From assembly GCF_007990205.1 (NCBI RefSeq), contig NZ_BJWE01000013.1, positions 1 through 41,375 of the forward strand: a stretch of DNA of 41,375 nucleotides. Direction: 5' to 3'. The DNA is from Pediococcus parvulus. Lineage in GTDB: Bacteria; Bacillota; Bacilli; Lactobacillales; Lactobacillaceae. Position numbers and translations under genes: made by a program. This document shows, in pieces, positions 28,126-37,136 of this stretch; the first letter of the stretch is position 1; each line of letters starts with the position of its first letter. The notes under the pieces are model-generated. The model did not search any database. It was not told the origin of the DNA and worked only from the letters and a program-made list of their open reading frames with translations.

Positions 28126-30483
28126 ATGAATAAGAAGATTTTTGAAACATTAGAGTATGAAAAAGTAAAAGATAAACTAAAGCCGTACCTAGCTTCACAA
28201 AGTGGTCGGCAAGAACTAGATAATTTAGGACCAATGGTAGACGGTGACCAAATTCAATTGGCACTGACAGAAACCTTAGATGGTGCAGATGCTTATCGAT
28301 TGAAGGGTGGCATTCCAATCGCTAAGCTTGATAATATTGGTCCACAAATGAAACGACTTGAAATTGGCGCTACGTTAAGCGGATTGGAATTATCTCAAAT
28401 TACTAAAATGCTCCGCACGACACAGGACATCATTAGTTTTTTCCAAAAAGTACGTGAAGAAAAAATTGATTTTAGGACCTTGTATGAAACTGTCGCTAAA
28501 TTACAAGCTTTGCCAGAGATTTCCAAGCGATTAATTAAGTCGATTGAGGGAGACGGCCATATTACCAATGAAGCCTCAGACAAGTTATTTGGCATTCGAA
28601 GCCGGATTTCCACCACAGAGAGTTCTATTCGAGCAAAGATGGATGGTTATACCCGTGGAAAAGATTCTAAATATTTAAGTGATTCAATTATTACGATGCG
28701 GGATGGCCGTTATGTGATTCCAGTTATGGCACAGTATCGCAGTCATTTTGGTGGTGTGGTTCATGATCAAAGTGCTTCTGGGCAAACAATGTATATTGAA
28801 CCGGCGGCAGTAATGGATCTAAATAATCAGTTGCGCCAAAATCAAGTGGAAGAAAAAACTGAAGAAGAAAGAATTTTAACGGAACTTTCTGAACTGTTGG
28901 CGCCTTACCGAGAAGAACTGTTGAATAATGCGGCAGTTTTAGGTCATTTAGATTTTATTAATGCGAAAGCACGATACGCTGCAGAGATTAAGGGAACAGA
29001 ACCTTCAATTTCGCTAGAAAATCATGTGCATTTTCGCCAGGCACGACATCCGTTAATTGATCCTAAGAAAATGGTTGCCAATGATATTAATTTGGGTGAC
29101 GACTATAAAGCCTTGATTATCACCGGGCCTAATACTGGTGGGAAGACAATCACTTTGAAAACGTTTGGGTTACTACAATTAATGGCCCAATCAGGGTTAT
29201 TTATTCCCGTTGCAGAGAATAGTCAGATGGGAATTTTCGATGAAATTTTTGCTGATATTGGTGATGAACAATCTATTGAACAGAACTTAAGTACTTTCTC
29301 ATCACATATGGATAATATTGTGAAAATTTTAGCCCAGATTGATGATCGGAGTTTGGTCCTGTTTGATGAGCTTGGTGGCGGGACGGATCCTAAAGAAGGG
29401 GCCGCATTGGCGATTGCAATTTTAGATCGAGTTGGCAGTGCCGGTAGCTACGTGATGGCTACGACTCACTATCCAGAATTGAAGGCTTATGGTTATAATC
29501 GGCCAGAGACGATGAATGCTAGCATGGAATTTGATACGGAGTCTCTAAAACCGACATATAAACTATTGGTTGGAATTCCAGGAAGCAGTAATGCGTTTGA
29601 TATTGCCACGCGCTTGGGGATTGAACCAGGTGTGATTATGCAGGCGCGGTCGTTAATGGACCAGGATAGTCAAGACTTAAGTGCTATGATTAAAGACCTA
29701 TCTGAACGTCAAAAGGAAGCAGCCGATCGGGCAGATAAGCTGAAGGTCGAAGTGGATGAAGCCGAAAACTTGCATAAAGATTTAACGAATGAGTATCAAA
29801 AATTAGTGAATTCCAAAGATCAGTATTTGGAAAAAGCTAAACAACAGGCTAATGAATTAGTTGATAATGCGGAAGAAAAAGCAGATAAAATTATCAAAAG
29901 ACTTCGAAAAATGGAGATGCAAGGTGGCGCTGGAATTAAAGAAAATCAGTTAATTGATTCTAAGAGTGGTTTAAATGCTTTGCATCAAGCACCAAGTTTG
30001 AAGAAAAACAGGGTACTACAACGGGTTAAAGCTAAACAAGAGTTAAAAGTAAACGATGATGTCATGGTTACGAGCTATGGTCAACGAGGTTCATTGTTAC
30101 GGCAGATGGATAAAAAGCATTGGGAAGTCCAAATGGGAATCCTAAAGATGAAAGTACCAACTGACGAGCTGGAGAAGGTTGCTCCTGATAAAAATGAATC
30201 TGCTGGGAGACGAACTACAATTAGACGGACCAGTTCGGCAGTCAAAACAACTTTAGATTTGCGCGGTAAACGTTATGAAGAAGCAATGACTGAGGTAGAT
30301 CGATATATTGACTCTGCTTTATTGGCGGGTTATCCAATGGTGACAATTGTTCATGGAAAAGGGACAGGTGCGCTTCGAAAGGGGATTACACAGTATCTTC
30401 AAGGTAATCGGCAAGTTAAACATTTTGAATATGCAGCACCGAATGCTGGAGGAAACGGCGCCACGGTCGTTCATTTCAAATAA
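28126..30483 (+). CDS. mutS2: Endonuclease MutS2 (RqcU-type, with Smr domain)
   Basis: This 785-residue protein lacks the MutS mismatch-binding N-terminus but keeps core and ATPase domains. Walker A GPNTGGKT is at 334-341, followed by LFDELGGGTDPKEGAAL and ATTHYPELKAYG. A coiled coil covers about 510-620 and a KOW-like region is near 650. The C-terminal Smr nuclease domain has LDLRG at 710-714 and HGKGTG at 743-748. Family members suppress recombination and also split collided ribosomes for quality control; this protein has all the motifs for both. It is a separate unit with its own promoter. Confidence 0.96.
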   Translation: MNKKIFETLEYEKVKDKLKPYLASQSGRQELDNLGPMVDGDQIQLALTETLDGADAYRLKGGIPIAKLDNIGPQMKRLEIGATLSGLELSQITKMLRTTQDIISFFQKVREEKIDFRTLYETVAKLQALPEISKRLIKSIEGDGHITNEASDKLFGIRSRISTTESSIRAKMDGYTRGKDSKYLSDSIITMRDGRYVIPVMAQYRSHFGGVVHDQSASGQTMYIEPAAVMDLNNQLRQNQVEEKTEEERILTELSELLAPYREELLNNAAVLGHLDFINAKARYAAEIKGTEPSISLENHVHFRQARHPLIDPKKMVANDINLGDDYKALIITGPNTGGKTITLKTFGLLQLMAQSGLFIPVAENSQMGIFDEIFADIGDEQSIEQNLSTFSSHMDNIVKILAQIDDRSLVLFDELGGGTDPKEGAALAIAILDRVGSAGSYVMATTHYPELKAYGYNRPETMNASMEFDTESLKPTYKLLVGIPGSSNAFDIATRLGIEPGVIMQARSLMDQDSQDLSAMIKDLSERQKEAADRADKLKVEVDEAENLHKDLTNEYQKLVNSKDQYLEKAKQQANELVDNAEEKADKIIKRLRKMEMQGGAGIKENQLIDSKSGLNALHQAPSLKKNRVLQRVKAKQELKVNDDVMVTSYGQRGSLLRQMDKKHWEVQMGILKMKVPTDELEKVAPDKNESAGRRTTIRRTSSAVKTTLDLRGKRYEEAMTEVDRYIDSALLAGYPMVTIVHGKGTGALRKGITQYLQGNRQVKHFEYAAPNAGGNGATVVHFK

Positions 30484-30506
30484 CTGATTTTTTGTAAGCA
30501 AAATTT

Positions 30507-30535
30507 TTGGTGTTTAATCTAATCTTTGATAAACT
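30507..30535 (+). promoter_or_regulatory. trxA promoter
   Basis: TTGGTG at 30507-30512 and TAAACT at 30530-30535 are 17 bp apart, with TGA directly before the -10 (extended -10). It lies 34 bp before the trxA ATG. Confidence 0.5.
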
Positions 30536-30568
30536 ATTGATAGTAAATTAGAAAGAGGGCTAATTGAG

Positions 30569-30880
30569 ATGGTAGAAGCAATTACAGATGATAACTTTAA
30601 TGACAAAACCAGCGAAGGTGTCACATTAACTGATTTTTGGGCAACATGGTGTGGTCCTTGTCGGATGCAGTCTCCTGTTGTTGAACAACTCGAGGGTGAA
30701 ATGAATGATCAAGTTACATTCACCAAAATGGATGTGGATGCTAATCCAAAGACAGCACAAAACTTTGGCATTATGAGTATTCCAACTTTAATGGTCAAAA
30801 AAGATGGCGCCGTTGTTGATACGTTGGTTGGTTACCACTCAAAAGAACAAATCCAAAAGGTTTTAGCACAGTACGCATAA
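30569..30880 (+). CDS. trxA: Thioredoxin
   Basis: This 103-residue thioredoxin-fold protein has the active site W-CGPC with C28 and C31, and the cis-proline loop IPTL near residue 71. It reduces protein disulfides in the cytosol and is recycled by thioredoxin reductase (not in this window). AGAGGG lies before the ATG. It sits alone between mutS2 and the dlt operon, with its own promoter and terminator. Confidence 0.97.
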   Translation: MVEAITDDNFNDKTSEGVTLTDFWATWCGPCRMQSPVVEQLEGEMNDQVTFTKMDVDANPKTAQNFGIMSIPTLMVKKDGAVVDTLVGYHSKEQIQKVLAQYA

Positions 30881-30893
30881 TTGAAGTATGAGA

Positions 30894-30944
30894 GAAAAAA
30901 AGATCAAAACGACTTTTTCAGGAGTCGTTTTGATCTTTTTTTTT
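30894..30944 (+). terminator. Very strong rho-independent terminator after trxA
   Basis: A perfect 14-bp GC-containing stem (30901-30914 with 30923-30936) extends through A/T pairs to about 21 bp. The 8-nt loop and a nine-T tail make it a textbook terminator separating trxA from dlt. Confidence 0.93.
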
Positions 30945-30994
30945 AAGCCTTTTTTAAGCTAAGTAAAGAATTAGTTAACAGTTGCGTTAATAGA

Positions 30995-31023
30995 TTGTTA
31001 CAGGAGGATTAAGTGATTATACT
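30995..31023 (+). promoter_or_regulatory. dlt operon promoter P1
   Basis: TTGTTA at 30995-31000 and TATACT at 31018-31023 are 17 bp apart, the best promoter match before dltX. Confidence 0.6.
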
Positions 31024-31031
31024 GAAACATA

Positions 31032-31060
31032 TTTACAGGTCCAGTAATTCATGAGATACT
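31032..31060 (+). promoter_or_regulatory. Possible second dlt promoter P2
   Basis: TTTACA at 31032-31037 and GATACT at 31055-31060 are 17 bp apart, in tandem with P1. It would start transcription about 28 nt before the dltX GTG. Confidence 0.4.
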
Positions 31061-31076
31061 GTGAAAGGAAAAACGT

Positions 31077-31219
31077 GTATTCAGGGGGGATAACGTGAAA
31101 AATTTTTTTAAAACAATATGGCAGCGGGAATGGGTGAAATTTCTGGGGCAGATGTTTTTTTATTTTGTCGTTTTTTTAATTCTTGTTTACCTATATGGTT
31201 ACAGTGGTATTCAGGGGGG
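31077..31219 (+). repeat. Exact 13-bp direct repeat (GTATTCAGGGGGG) in the dltX region
   Basis: The copy at 31077-31089 contains the G-rich ribosome binding site of dltX. The second copy at 31207-31219 lies within the dltX coding sequence (codons for GIQGG), 130 bp later. A third six-G tract at 31250-31255 is the dltA ribosome binding site. Confidence 0.7.
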
Positions 31220-31244
31220 CACATTTATCTACAATGAGTTTTAA
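31095..31244 (+). CDS. dltX: DltX, small membrane peptide of teichoic acid D-alanylation
   Basis: This 49-residue protein is short enough to be missed by ORF length cut-offs. It starts with GTG behind a GGGGGGA site. One transmembrane helix covers about 18-36. The C-terminus is FIYNEF, the conserved end of DltX proteins, which contact DltB/DltD at the membrane and help move D-alanine onto lipoteichoic acid. It is the first gene of the dlt operon and dltA begins 17 bp later. The C-terminal motif and position make the call secure. Confidence 0.93.
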   Translation: MKNFFKTIWQREWVKFLGQMFFYFVVFLILVYLYGYSGIQGGTFIYNEF

Positions 31245-31261
31245 GTTACGGGGGGATTAAC

Positions 31262-32788
31262 ATGAAAATTACCAATGTGATTCAAGTAATTGATCAGGTA
31301 GCTCAAACAGCACCGGATCGCGTCGCTTATGATTATTTGGGAGAAACGCATACATACCAAGAGCTGAAGAGTTATTCGGATGCGTTGGCAAATCAAATCG
31401 CTCAAATGAAATTAGAACCACAGGCACCAATCATGGTTTATGGCGAACAGACTTTTGAAATGATTGCTAGTTTTTTAGGATGTGTTAAAAGTGGGCATGC
31501 CTATATTCCAATTGACGAACACTCACCAAATGATCGGTTGACTATGATTCAAGAAATTGCGAAGCCAGCAGCTTGTATTGCAATTGAACAGCTGCCAATT
31601 GAAATTAATAAAATTCCGGTAATTAGATCAGAAAAACTAGCTCAAATATTTAGAAGAACCGAATTAAAAGAAACTTGGACGCCTGTTGTCGGTAATCAAA
31701 ACTTTTACATTATTTTTACATCTGGGACGACAGGAAAACCAAAAGGGGTCCAAATTAGTCATCAAAATCTGCTTAGTTTTGTAAACTGGATGTTAAGTGA
31801 TTTCAACTTACAAAATAAACCTGCTTTTTTGGCTCAAGCGCCTTACTCATTTGATTTGTCGGTGATGAGTTTATATCCAACACTTGTCAGTGGCGGTACT
31901 CTTAAAGTATTACCTAAGAAGATCACAGATGATTTTAAACGGCTTTTCAGTTATTTACCAAAAATGAAGTTGAATGTATGGGTATCCACGCCATCATTTG
32001 TAGATATTTGTTTATTGGAACCTTCGTTTGATGCCAAACATTTACCTGATTTAAGCCACTTTTTGTTTTGCGGTGAGGAACTTACGCATAAAACAGCCGC
32101 ACAGTTAAATCAACGTTTCCCAGAGGCTCGCGTCTTTAATACGTATGGGCCCACAGAAACAACCGTGGCAGTTACAGCAGTCCAAATTACGCCAAAGATT
32201 TTGACCAATTATGACCGGTTACCAATTGGTCAAGCCAAGGTAGATACGAAAATTGAAATTATGAGTTCCAATGGAAAAGTTTTACCAAACGGTGAAGAAG
32301 GGGAAATTGTGATTTCTGGTCCGGGAGTTTCTAAGGGATATTTGAATAATCCGCGTAAAACAGTTAATGCCTTTCACTGTGAAGGAAATTTGAACACCTA
32401 TCATTCTGGTGATCTGGGAAAAAAGGATAAGTCAGGAATGATTCGTTATCTGGGACGCTTAGATTTTCAAATCAAACTCCATGGCTATCGGATCGAACTA
32501 GAGGAAGTCAACCATTTCTTGAACGCACAAAAGTTAATCAAACAAGCAGTGGTAGTTCCAAAATATGATTTAAATCATAAAGTTTCACAACTGGTGGCCT
32601 ATGTGACTCTTCAGAAAAAAAGCCTTGAAGAAACAAACATGGCCCTGACCATGGCAATTAAAAAGGATCTTCAAAAAACGATGATGCCTTACATGGTGCC
32701 AAATCGATTTGTTTTCAAAGACAAATTACCGCTGACGGCGAACGGTAAAGTTGACATCAAATCCATTATGAGTGAGGTTAATTCTTAA
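31262..32788 (+). CDS. dltA: D-alanine--D-alanyl carrier protein ligase
   Basis: This 508-residue adenylate-forming enzyme activates D-alanine with ATP and loads it onto the 4'-phosphopantetheine of DltC. The AMP-binding P-loop FTSGTTGKPKG is at 152-162. NTYGPTE and a GDLG/GRLDFQIKLHGYRIE hinge block follow, and the terminal catalytic lysine lies in ANGKVD. Its ribosome binding site is a six-G tract. The stop overlaps the dltB start by one base (TAATG), so translation is coupled. Confidence 0.97.
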   Translation: MKITNVIQVIDQVAQTAPDRVAYDYLGETHTYQELKSYSDALANQIAQMKLEPQAPIMVYGEQTFEMIASFLGCVKSGHAYIPIDEHSPNDRLTMIQEIAKPAACIAIEQLPIEINKIPVIRSEKLAQIFRRTELKETWTPVVGNQNFYIIFTSGTTGKPKGVQISHQNLLSFVNWMLSDFNLQNKPAFLAQAPYSFDLSVMSLYPTLVSGGTLKVLPKKITDDFKRLFSYLPKMKLNVWVSTPSFVDICLLEPSFDAKHLPDLSHFLFCGEELTHKTAAQLNQRFPEARVFNTYGPTETTVAVTAVQITPKILTNYDRLPIGQAKVDTKIEIMSSNGKVLPNGEEGEIVISGPGVSKGYLNNPRKTVNAFHCEGNLNTYHSGDLGKKDKSGMIRYLGRLDFQIKLHGYRIELEEVNHFLNAQKLIKQAVVVPKYDLNHKVSQLVAYVTLQKKSLEETNMALTMAIKKDLQKTMMPYMVPNRFVFKDKLPLTANGKVDIKSIMSEVNS

Positions 32789-33987
32789 TGTTATCATTTA
32801 CACCATATGAAAACCCCATGTATTTTGGTATTTTAGGTCTTGCGCTGTTGCCGATTGTGATTGGAATTTTATGCGGAAAAAGATTTCACTGGTATGAGAC
32901 ACTGATTTCTGTTTTCTTTTTGGTTCTGACTTTTGGTGGTCCAAAAATTACACAGGGATTGGCCTTAATTACGTATTTAGTTTATGAAGTGTTGTTAGTA
33001 TGGGTATATACCAGTTATCGCAAGAAAAACAATCAAACGTGGATATTTGTGGCGACTGTTATTTTGGCAATCATCCCGCTTGTGATTGTCAAATTAACTC
33101 CGGCAATTCAAGAAGGCAAACAAGCCATTATTGGTTTCTTAGGAATAAGTTATTTAACTTTTAAAGCAGTTCAGACAATTATGGAGTCTCGTGATGGTGT
33201 TTTGAAAGACTTTAGTCCCTGGTTTTTCTTACAATTCTTGGTTTTCTTTCCAACAATCTCATCAGGTCCCATTGATCGTTACCGGAGATTTAAGCGGGAT
33301 TATGATCATGTGCCAAAACAAGAGAAATATTTCCAGTTACTACAAAAAGGGTTACACAATATATTTATGGGATTTGTATACAAATATATGTTGGCTTATG
33401 TTTTTGGCACAATGTGGTTGCCAAAATTGGAGCACTACGCTCTGATGGCGCATGGCTTATCCTGGTCACTAGTTGGTGTCATGTATGTATACAGCATGTA
33501 TCTTTTCTTTGATTTTGCGGGTTATAGTTTATTTGCAATTGGAACCAGCTATTTTATGGGAATTGAAACACCAATTAATTTTAATGCACCATTCAAATCG
33601 CATAATATCAAGGAATTTTGGAATCGATGGCACATGACCCTATCTTTCTGGTTCCGAGATTACATTTATATGCGTTTGGTTTTCTTTTTCATGAAACACA
33701 AAGTTTTTAAAAGCCCTAAAACAACGGCTAATGTCACCTATATTATCAATATGACGATTATGGGTTTCTGGCATGGGGTGACGTGGTATTACATTACTTA
33801 TGGCATTTTACACGGGGTCGCGCTCGTTGTGAACGATTGGTGGCTTAGATATAAGAAGGGTCATCCGGGGAAAATACCGCATAATAAATTTACGGAAGTT
33901 TTTGCAACTTTCGTCACATTTAATTTTGTATGTTTTACATTTTTACTGTTTTCAGGTTTTTTGAATACAATGTTGATAGCGAAGTAA
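32788..33987 (+). CDS. dltB: D-alanyl transfer membrane protein DltB (MBOAT)
   Basis: This 399-residue polytopic MBOAT-family protein helps move D-alanine from DltC across the membrane. Several hydrophobic helices are evident. MBOAT signature residues are H282 (NRWHMTLSFWFRDY) and the conserved catalytic H329 (GFWHG). It lies between dltA, which it overlaps by one base, and dltC, 26 bp downstream. Length is typical. Confidence 0.97.
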   Translation: MLSFTPYENPMYFGILGLALLPIVIGILCGKRFHWYETLISVFFLVLTFGGPKITQGLALITYLVYEVLLVWVYTSYRKKNNQTWIFVATVILAIIPLVIVKLTPAIQEGKQAIIGFLGISYLTFKAVQTIMESRDGVLKDFSPWFFLQFLVFFPTISSGPIDRYRRFKRDYDHVPKQEKYFQLLQKGLHNIFMGFVYKYMLAYVFGTMWLPKLEHYALMAHGLSWSLVGVMYVYSMYLFFDFAGYSLFAIGTSYFMGIETPINFNAPFKSHNIKEFWNRWHMTLSFWFRDYIYMRLVFFFMKHKVFKSPKTTANVTYIINMTIMGFWHGVTWYYITYGILHGVALVVNDWWLRYKKGHPGKIPHNKFTEVFATFVTFNFVCFTFLLFSGFLNTMLIAK

Positions 33988-34013
33988 ATTAGTTTTAAAG
34001 GGGAGTAAATAAA

Positions 34014-34250
34014 ATGGATACAAAAGAAACAGTTTTAAACGTTTTACAAGATTTAACAGGCACAGATTTGAGCGGGGATTTAGATAATAATTTGTTTGAT
34101 TCGGGATTGCTAGATTCAATGGGTACCGTTCAGTTACTTTTACAATTACAAAGTGAGCTAGGAATTGAAGTAGCAGTGTCTGAGTTTGAGCGTAGTGAAT
34201 GGGATACGCCCAATAAAATTATTGCGAATGCTGAGGAAATGCAGAACTAG
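34014..34250 (+). CDS. dltC: D-alanyl carrier protein DltC
   Basis: This 78-residue acyl-carrier-like protein has the phosphopantetheine attachment serine S35 in LLDSMG. DltA loads D-alanine onto it, and DltB/DltD take it. GGGGAG precedes the ATG. Its TAG stop shares one base with the GTG start of dltD. Length fits (about 78-81). Confidence 0.97.
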   Translation: MDTKETVLNVLQDLTGTDLSGDLDNNLFDSGLLDSMGTVQLLLQLQSELGIEVAVSEFERSEWDTPNKIIANAEEMQN

Positions 34251-35506
34251 TGGCAAAAAAACTTTTTCTGATATTTGGTCCGGTTCTTTTGGCTGCATTA
34301 TTGTTGATTGCACTATTGTTTTCCCCATTTAAAATGAATCATATGTCAACTAAAACTGAAGATAAAGCGGCAGTTGCTTTGTCTCCAAATGTGCTTAAAG
34401 GCCAAATAATTAAAGAATCAGCCCTATCACACAAACAATTTGTGCCATTCTTTGGATCCTCAGAATTTTCCAGATTCGACATGGCGCATCCGTCTGTATT
34501 GGCTACAAAGTATCAACGAAGGTACACTCCGTTTTTGATGGGTGGGCCTGGAACTCAGTCACTTACTCATTATTTTCAGATGCAATTAGTTACGTCACAA
34601 TTAAAGAATCGTAAGGCCGTTTTTGTGATTTCACCACAGTGGTTTGTCAAAAAGGGCGCCCGCAAAGATGCTTTCGGATTTTACTATTCACCGATGCAAT
34701 CGGCAACTTGGCTCTTGAGCCGAAAAGCTAGCAGTGCCGAAGATCGCTATGCTGCCAAACGATTGCTGAATATGCCCTCTGGAAAAGCCAATCACACCAT
34801 TATGATGGCGCTAAAGCGTGTTGCTGATGGCAAACAAATTACGAAACACGAACGAACTTATTTAGTTTATGAGATGAGATTGTTGCAACATGAAGATCAA
34901 CTTTTTTCTGATTTGAAAATGAAAAATAATCAGGGTAAAATTGATCGGATTGCAAAGCAGTTACCTGATCATTATCAATTAAAAGATTTAGATCAGTTAG
35001 CTGTTGCGCAAGGAAAGCAGAATACGACAAATAATCGATTTGACATCTATAATCAGTTTTATGTTCGGCGATTACACGACAAGGCAAAGAAATTTAAGAA
35101 TTTTGAACAAAATTGGAGTTATGTGCAATCGCCTGAGTTTAGCGATTTCGAACTAGTTTTGAATCAATTCGCTTCTTTAAACATGAATGTTGAGTTTATT
35201 ATTCCACCCGTTAATCAAAAGTGGAGTGCATACACTGGGTTATCGCAAACAATGCTCAAGGAATTTGATCGAAAAATTCGATATCAACTGCAATCACAAG
35301 GGTTCAACAATATTTGTGATTTAAGTGATAAAGGAAATGTGCCGTATTTTATGCAAGATACCATCCATTTAGGTTGGCGTGGTTGGTTGGCTGCTGACCA
35401 GTCAATTGATCCGTTCTTGACAAAAAAGCAAAAAGCACCTCATTACCAAATGAATAGTAAGTTCTATTCAACGGCATGGCAACATCAAATAAGTATAAAA
35501 AAATAA
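34250..35506 (+). CDS. dltD: D-alanyl transfer protein DltD
   Basis: This 418-residue protein has an N-terminal signal-anchor helix (~5-25) and a large extracytoplasmic SGNH-like domain. The family block GSSE is at 69-72 (S70/S71 area) and DTIHLGW supplies D370 and H373 of the likely catalytic triad. It helps transfer D-alanine to teichoic acid on the cell surface. GTG start overlaps dltC by one base. A strong terminator follows, ending the dltXABCD operon. Confidence 0.95.
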   Translation: MAKKLFLIFGPVLLAALLLIALLFSPFKMNHMSTKTEDKAAVALSPNVLKGQIIKESALSHKQFVPFFGSSEFSRFDMAHPSVLATKYQRRYTPFLMGGPGTQSLTHYFQMQLVTSQLKNRKAVFVISPQWFVKKGARKDAFGFYYSPMQSATWLLSRKASSAEDRYAAKRLLNMPSGKANHTIMMALKRVADGKQITKHERTYLVYEMRLLQHEDQLFSDLKMKNNQGKIDRIAKQLPDHYQLKDLDQLAVAQGKQNTTNNRFDIYNQFYVRRLHDKAKKFKNFEQNWSYVQSPEFSDFELVLNQFASLNMNVEFIIPPVNQKWSAYTGLSQTMLKEFDRKIRYQLQSQGFNNICDLSDKGNVPYFMQDTIHLGWRGWLAADQSIDPFLTKKQKAPHYQMNSKFYSTAWQHQISIKK

Positions 35507-35532
35507 TTGTTTTTATGGCAGGAGACTATTAG

Positions 35533-35569
35533 AAAAGCAAGGCAACTAATCTAGTTGCTTTGCTTTTTT
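35533..35569 (+). terminator. Rho-independent terminator of the dlt operon
   Basis: A 16-bp stem (35533-35548 with 35552-35567, one G-T pair) with a 3-nt loop runs into six T residues. Confidence 0.9.
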
Positions 35570-35581
35570 AGATGAGGAAAC

Positions 35582-35610
35582 TTGCTTTTCAGTTTTTAAA
35601 AAGAGATAAT
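35582..35610 (+). promoter_or_regulatory. Promoter of murI-rdgB
   Basis: TTGCTT at 35582-35587 and GATAAT at 35605-35610 are 17 bp apart. This lies 35 bp before the murI ATG, just after the dlt terminator. Confidence 0.6.
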
Positions 35611-35644
35611 ATAGTTTCAGATTACGTGAAGAGGATGAAAAGAA

Positions 35645-36466
35645 ATGGATAATCGTGCAATCGGATTTATGGATTCTGGTGTGGGTGGTTTGACTGTTGT
35701 GCGTGAAGCACTTCGACAGTTGCCTCTTGAATCTGTCTACTTTATTGGGGATCAGGCCAGGCTCCCATATGGCCCGCGTTCAAGCCATGAAGTACGGCAT
35801 TTTTCTGAGCAAATGGCTGCATTTTTGATGAAAAAGAATATCAAAATGTTAGTTATTGCTTGTAATACGGCAACTTCAGCGGCTCTAGAAGACTTGAAAG
35901 AAAAGTTTCCCATTCCAGTTATTGGAGTAATTTCACCGGGAAGTCGGGCCGCCTTAAAAGTATCGCGCAATCGTCGTATTGGTGTCATTGGGACAGAAGG
36001 CACGATTAAAAGTGGGGCATATGAACGAGCAATTTTATCTAAGGATAATTCGGTTGAAGTTTTCAGTTTAGCTTGTCCTAAATTTGTACCTTTAGTTGAA
36101 AGTAACGAATATGATTCATCAATTGCCAAAAAAGTTGTGGCAGAAACTTTACAGTATTTCGACAATAAGGATGTGGATACCCTTGTTTTGGGATGTACAC
36201 ACTATCCACTACTGAGGCCTATTATCCAAGATGTGATGGGTCCTCAGGTTCGACTGATTGATTCGGGTGCTGAAACAATTGGCACCGTATCTGCATTATT
36301 GGATTATTTTGATATCGCAAAAGATTCAGCAGGTGATCAGATTGAAGATCACTACTATACAACGGCATCGCCAAAAAGTTTCAATCAGATTGCTAGTCAG
36401 TGGTTGGAGATTAATGTTAAAGCTGATAAAACAGAAATTGACCGGTTAAGTTTGGAGGACAAGTAA
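35645..36466 (+). CDS. murI: Glutamate racemase
   Basis: This 273-residue cofactor-independent racemase makes D-glutamate for peptidoglycan. The two catalytic cysteines are C73 (ACNTATSA) and C184 (GCTHYPL), and the substrate-binding DSGVGG stretch is at 10-15. GAAGAGG lies before the ATG. It overlaps the next gene by one base (TAATG), a common racemase-NTPase pairing. It stands next to the dlt operon, so cell-wall D-amino acid functions are grouped here. The call is secure. Confidence 0.97.
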   Translation: MDNRAIGFMDSGVGGLTVVREALRQLPLESVYFIGDQARLPYGPRSSHEVRHFSEQMAAFLMKKNIKMLVIACNTATSAALEDLKEKFPIPVIGVISPGSRAALKVSRNRRIGVIGTEGTIKSGAYERAILSKDNSVEVFSLACPKFVPLVESNEYDSSIAKKVVAETLQYFDNKDVDTLVLGCTHYPLLRPIIQDVMGPQVRLIDSGAETIGTVSALLDYFDIAKDSAGDQIEDHYYTTASPKSFNQIASQWLEINVKADKTEIDRLSLEDK

Positions 36467-37065
36467 TGGCTCAGAAAGAACAAATTATTATTGCAACTAA
36501 TAATGCTGGGAAACTGTGTGAGTTTCAAAAATTATTTGCTCCAAAACATATTAAGGTCACTTCGTTAAAGGACTATCCACAACTCGGAAAAATTGCGGAA
36601 ACTGGGATGACTTTTGAAGAAAATGCGACTTTAAAGGCTTCTGCAGTTTCTAAACAGACCAATATACCAGTTTTGGCAGATGATTCTGGATTAGAAGTGG
36701 ACGCTTTGAATGGCCGTCCAGGAATCTTTTCCGCACGTTATGCGGGCGATCACGACGACGCGGCAAATAATGCTAAATTGTTAAGTGAGTTAGCTGGGAT
36801 TCCGTTAGAAAAAAGGACGGCAACTTTTTATACGACATTAGTGTTGATGAAACCTGATGAAAGTAAGTTAGTGGTTAATGGGGAACTTAGAGGCCAAATC
36901 TTGGCTGTTCCGCGTGGCAATAATGGATTTGGATATGATCCGTTATTTTGGGTACCAGAAAAACAAAAATCTTTGGCCGAAATGACCTCAGAAGAGAAAA
37001 ACGAAATTAGCCATCGGGGACGAGCTAGTCAAAAACTCCTCAAAGTTTTTGATGAATGGTGGTAA
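36466..37065 (+). CDS. rdgB: XTP/dITP diphosphohydrolase (RdgB/Ham1 type)
   Basis: This 199-residue NTPase removes non-canonical purine nucleotides (dITP, XTP) from the pool. Ham1 family motifs are present: ATNNAGKLCEF at the N-terminus, FEENATLKA and ADDSGLEVDAL in the centre, and GFGYDPLFWVPE and SHRGRA toward the end. GGAGG lies before the ATG, which overlaps the murI stop. No YsnB-type phosphodiesterase gene, often found next in related genomes, follows; mscS comes next on the other strand. Confidence 0.94.
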   Translation: MAQKEQIIIATNNAGKLCEFQKLFAPKHIKVTSLKDYPQLGKIAETGMTFEENATLKASAVSKQTNIPVLADDSGLEVDALNGRPGIFSARYAGDHDDAANNAKLLSELAGIPLEKRTATFYTTLVLMKPDESKLVVNGELRGQILAVPRGNNGFGYDPLFWVPEKQKSLAEMTSEEKNEISHRGRASQKLLKVFDEWW

Positions 37066-37080
37066 ACGAGGAGCAAAATA

Positions 37081-37121
37081 AATAAGAGTCGGGGAAAAGT
37101 TCGTTTTCTCAGGCTCTTATT
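37081..37121 (+). terminator. Hairpin between rdgB and mscS, possible shared terminator
   Basis: AATAAGAG (37081-37088) pairs with CTCTTATT (37114-37121), and an inner GAAAA/TTTTC stem extends the hairpin. There is no T-run on the + side; a T-rich stretch follows on the - side. It lies between convergent genes, so it could end either transcript, better for mscS. Confidence 0.5.
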
Positions 37122-37136
37122 CAGTTACAAACTTTA

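Noticed and set aside
35752-36165. 137-codon - strand frame inside murI
   Set aside because: It is antisense to a gene with both catalytic cysteines intact; no family resemblance or start signals.
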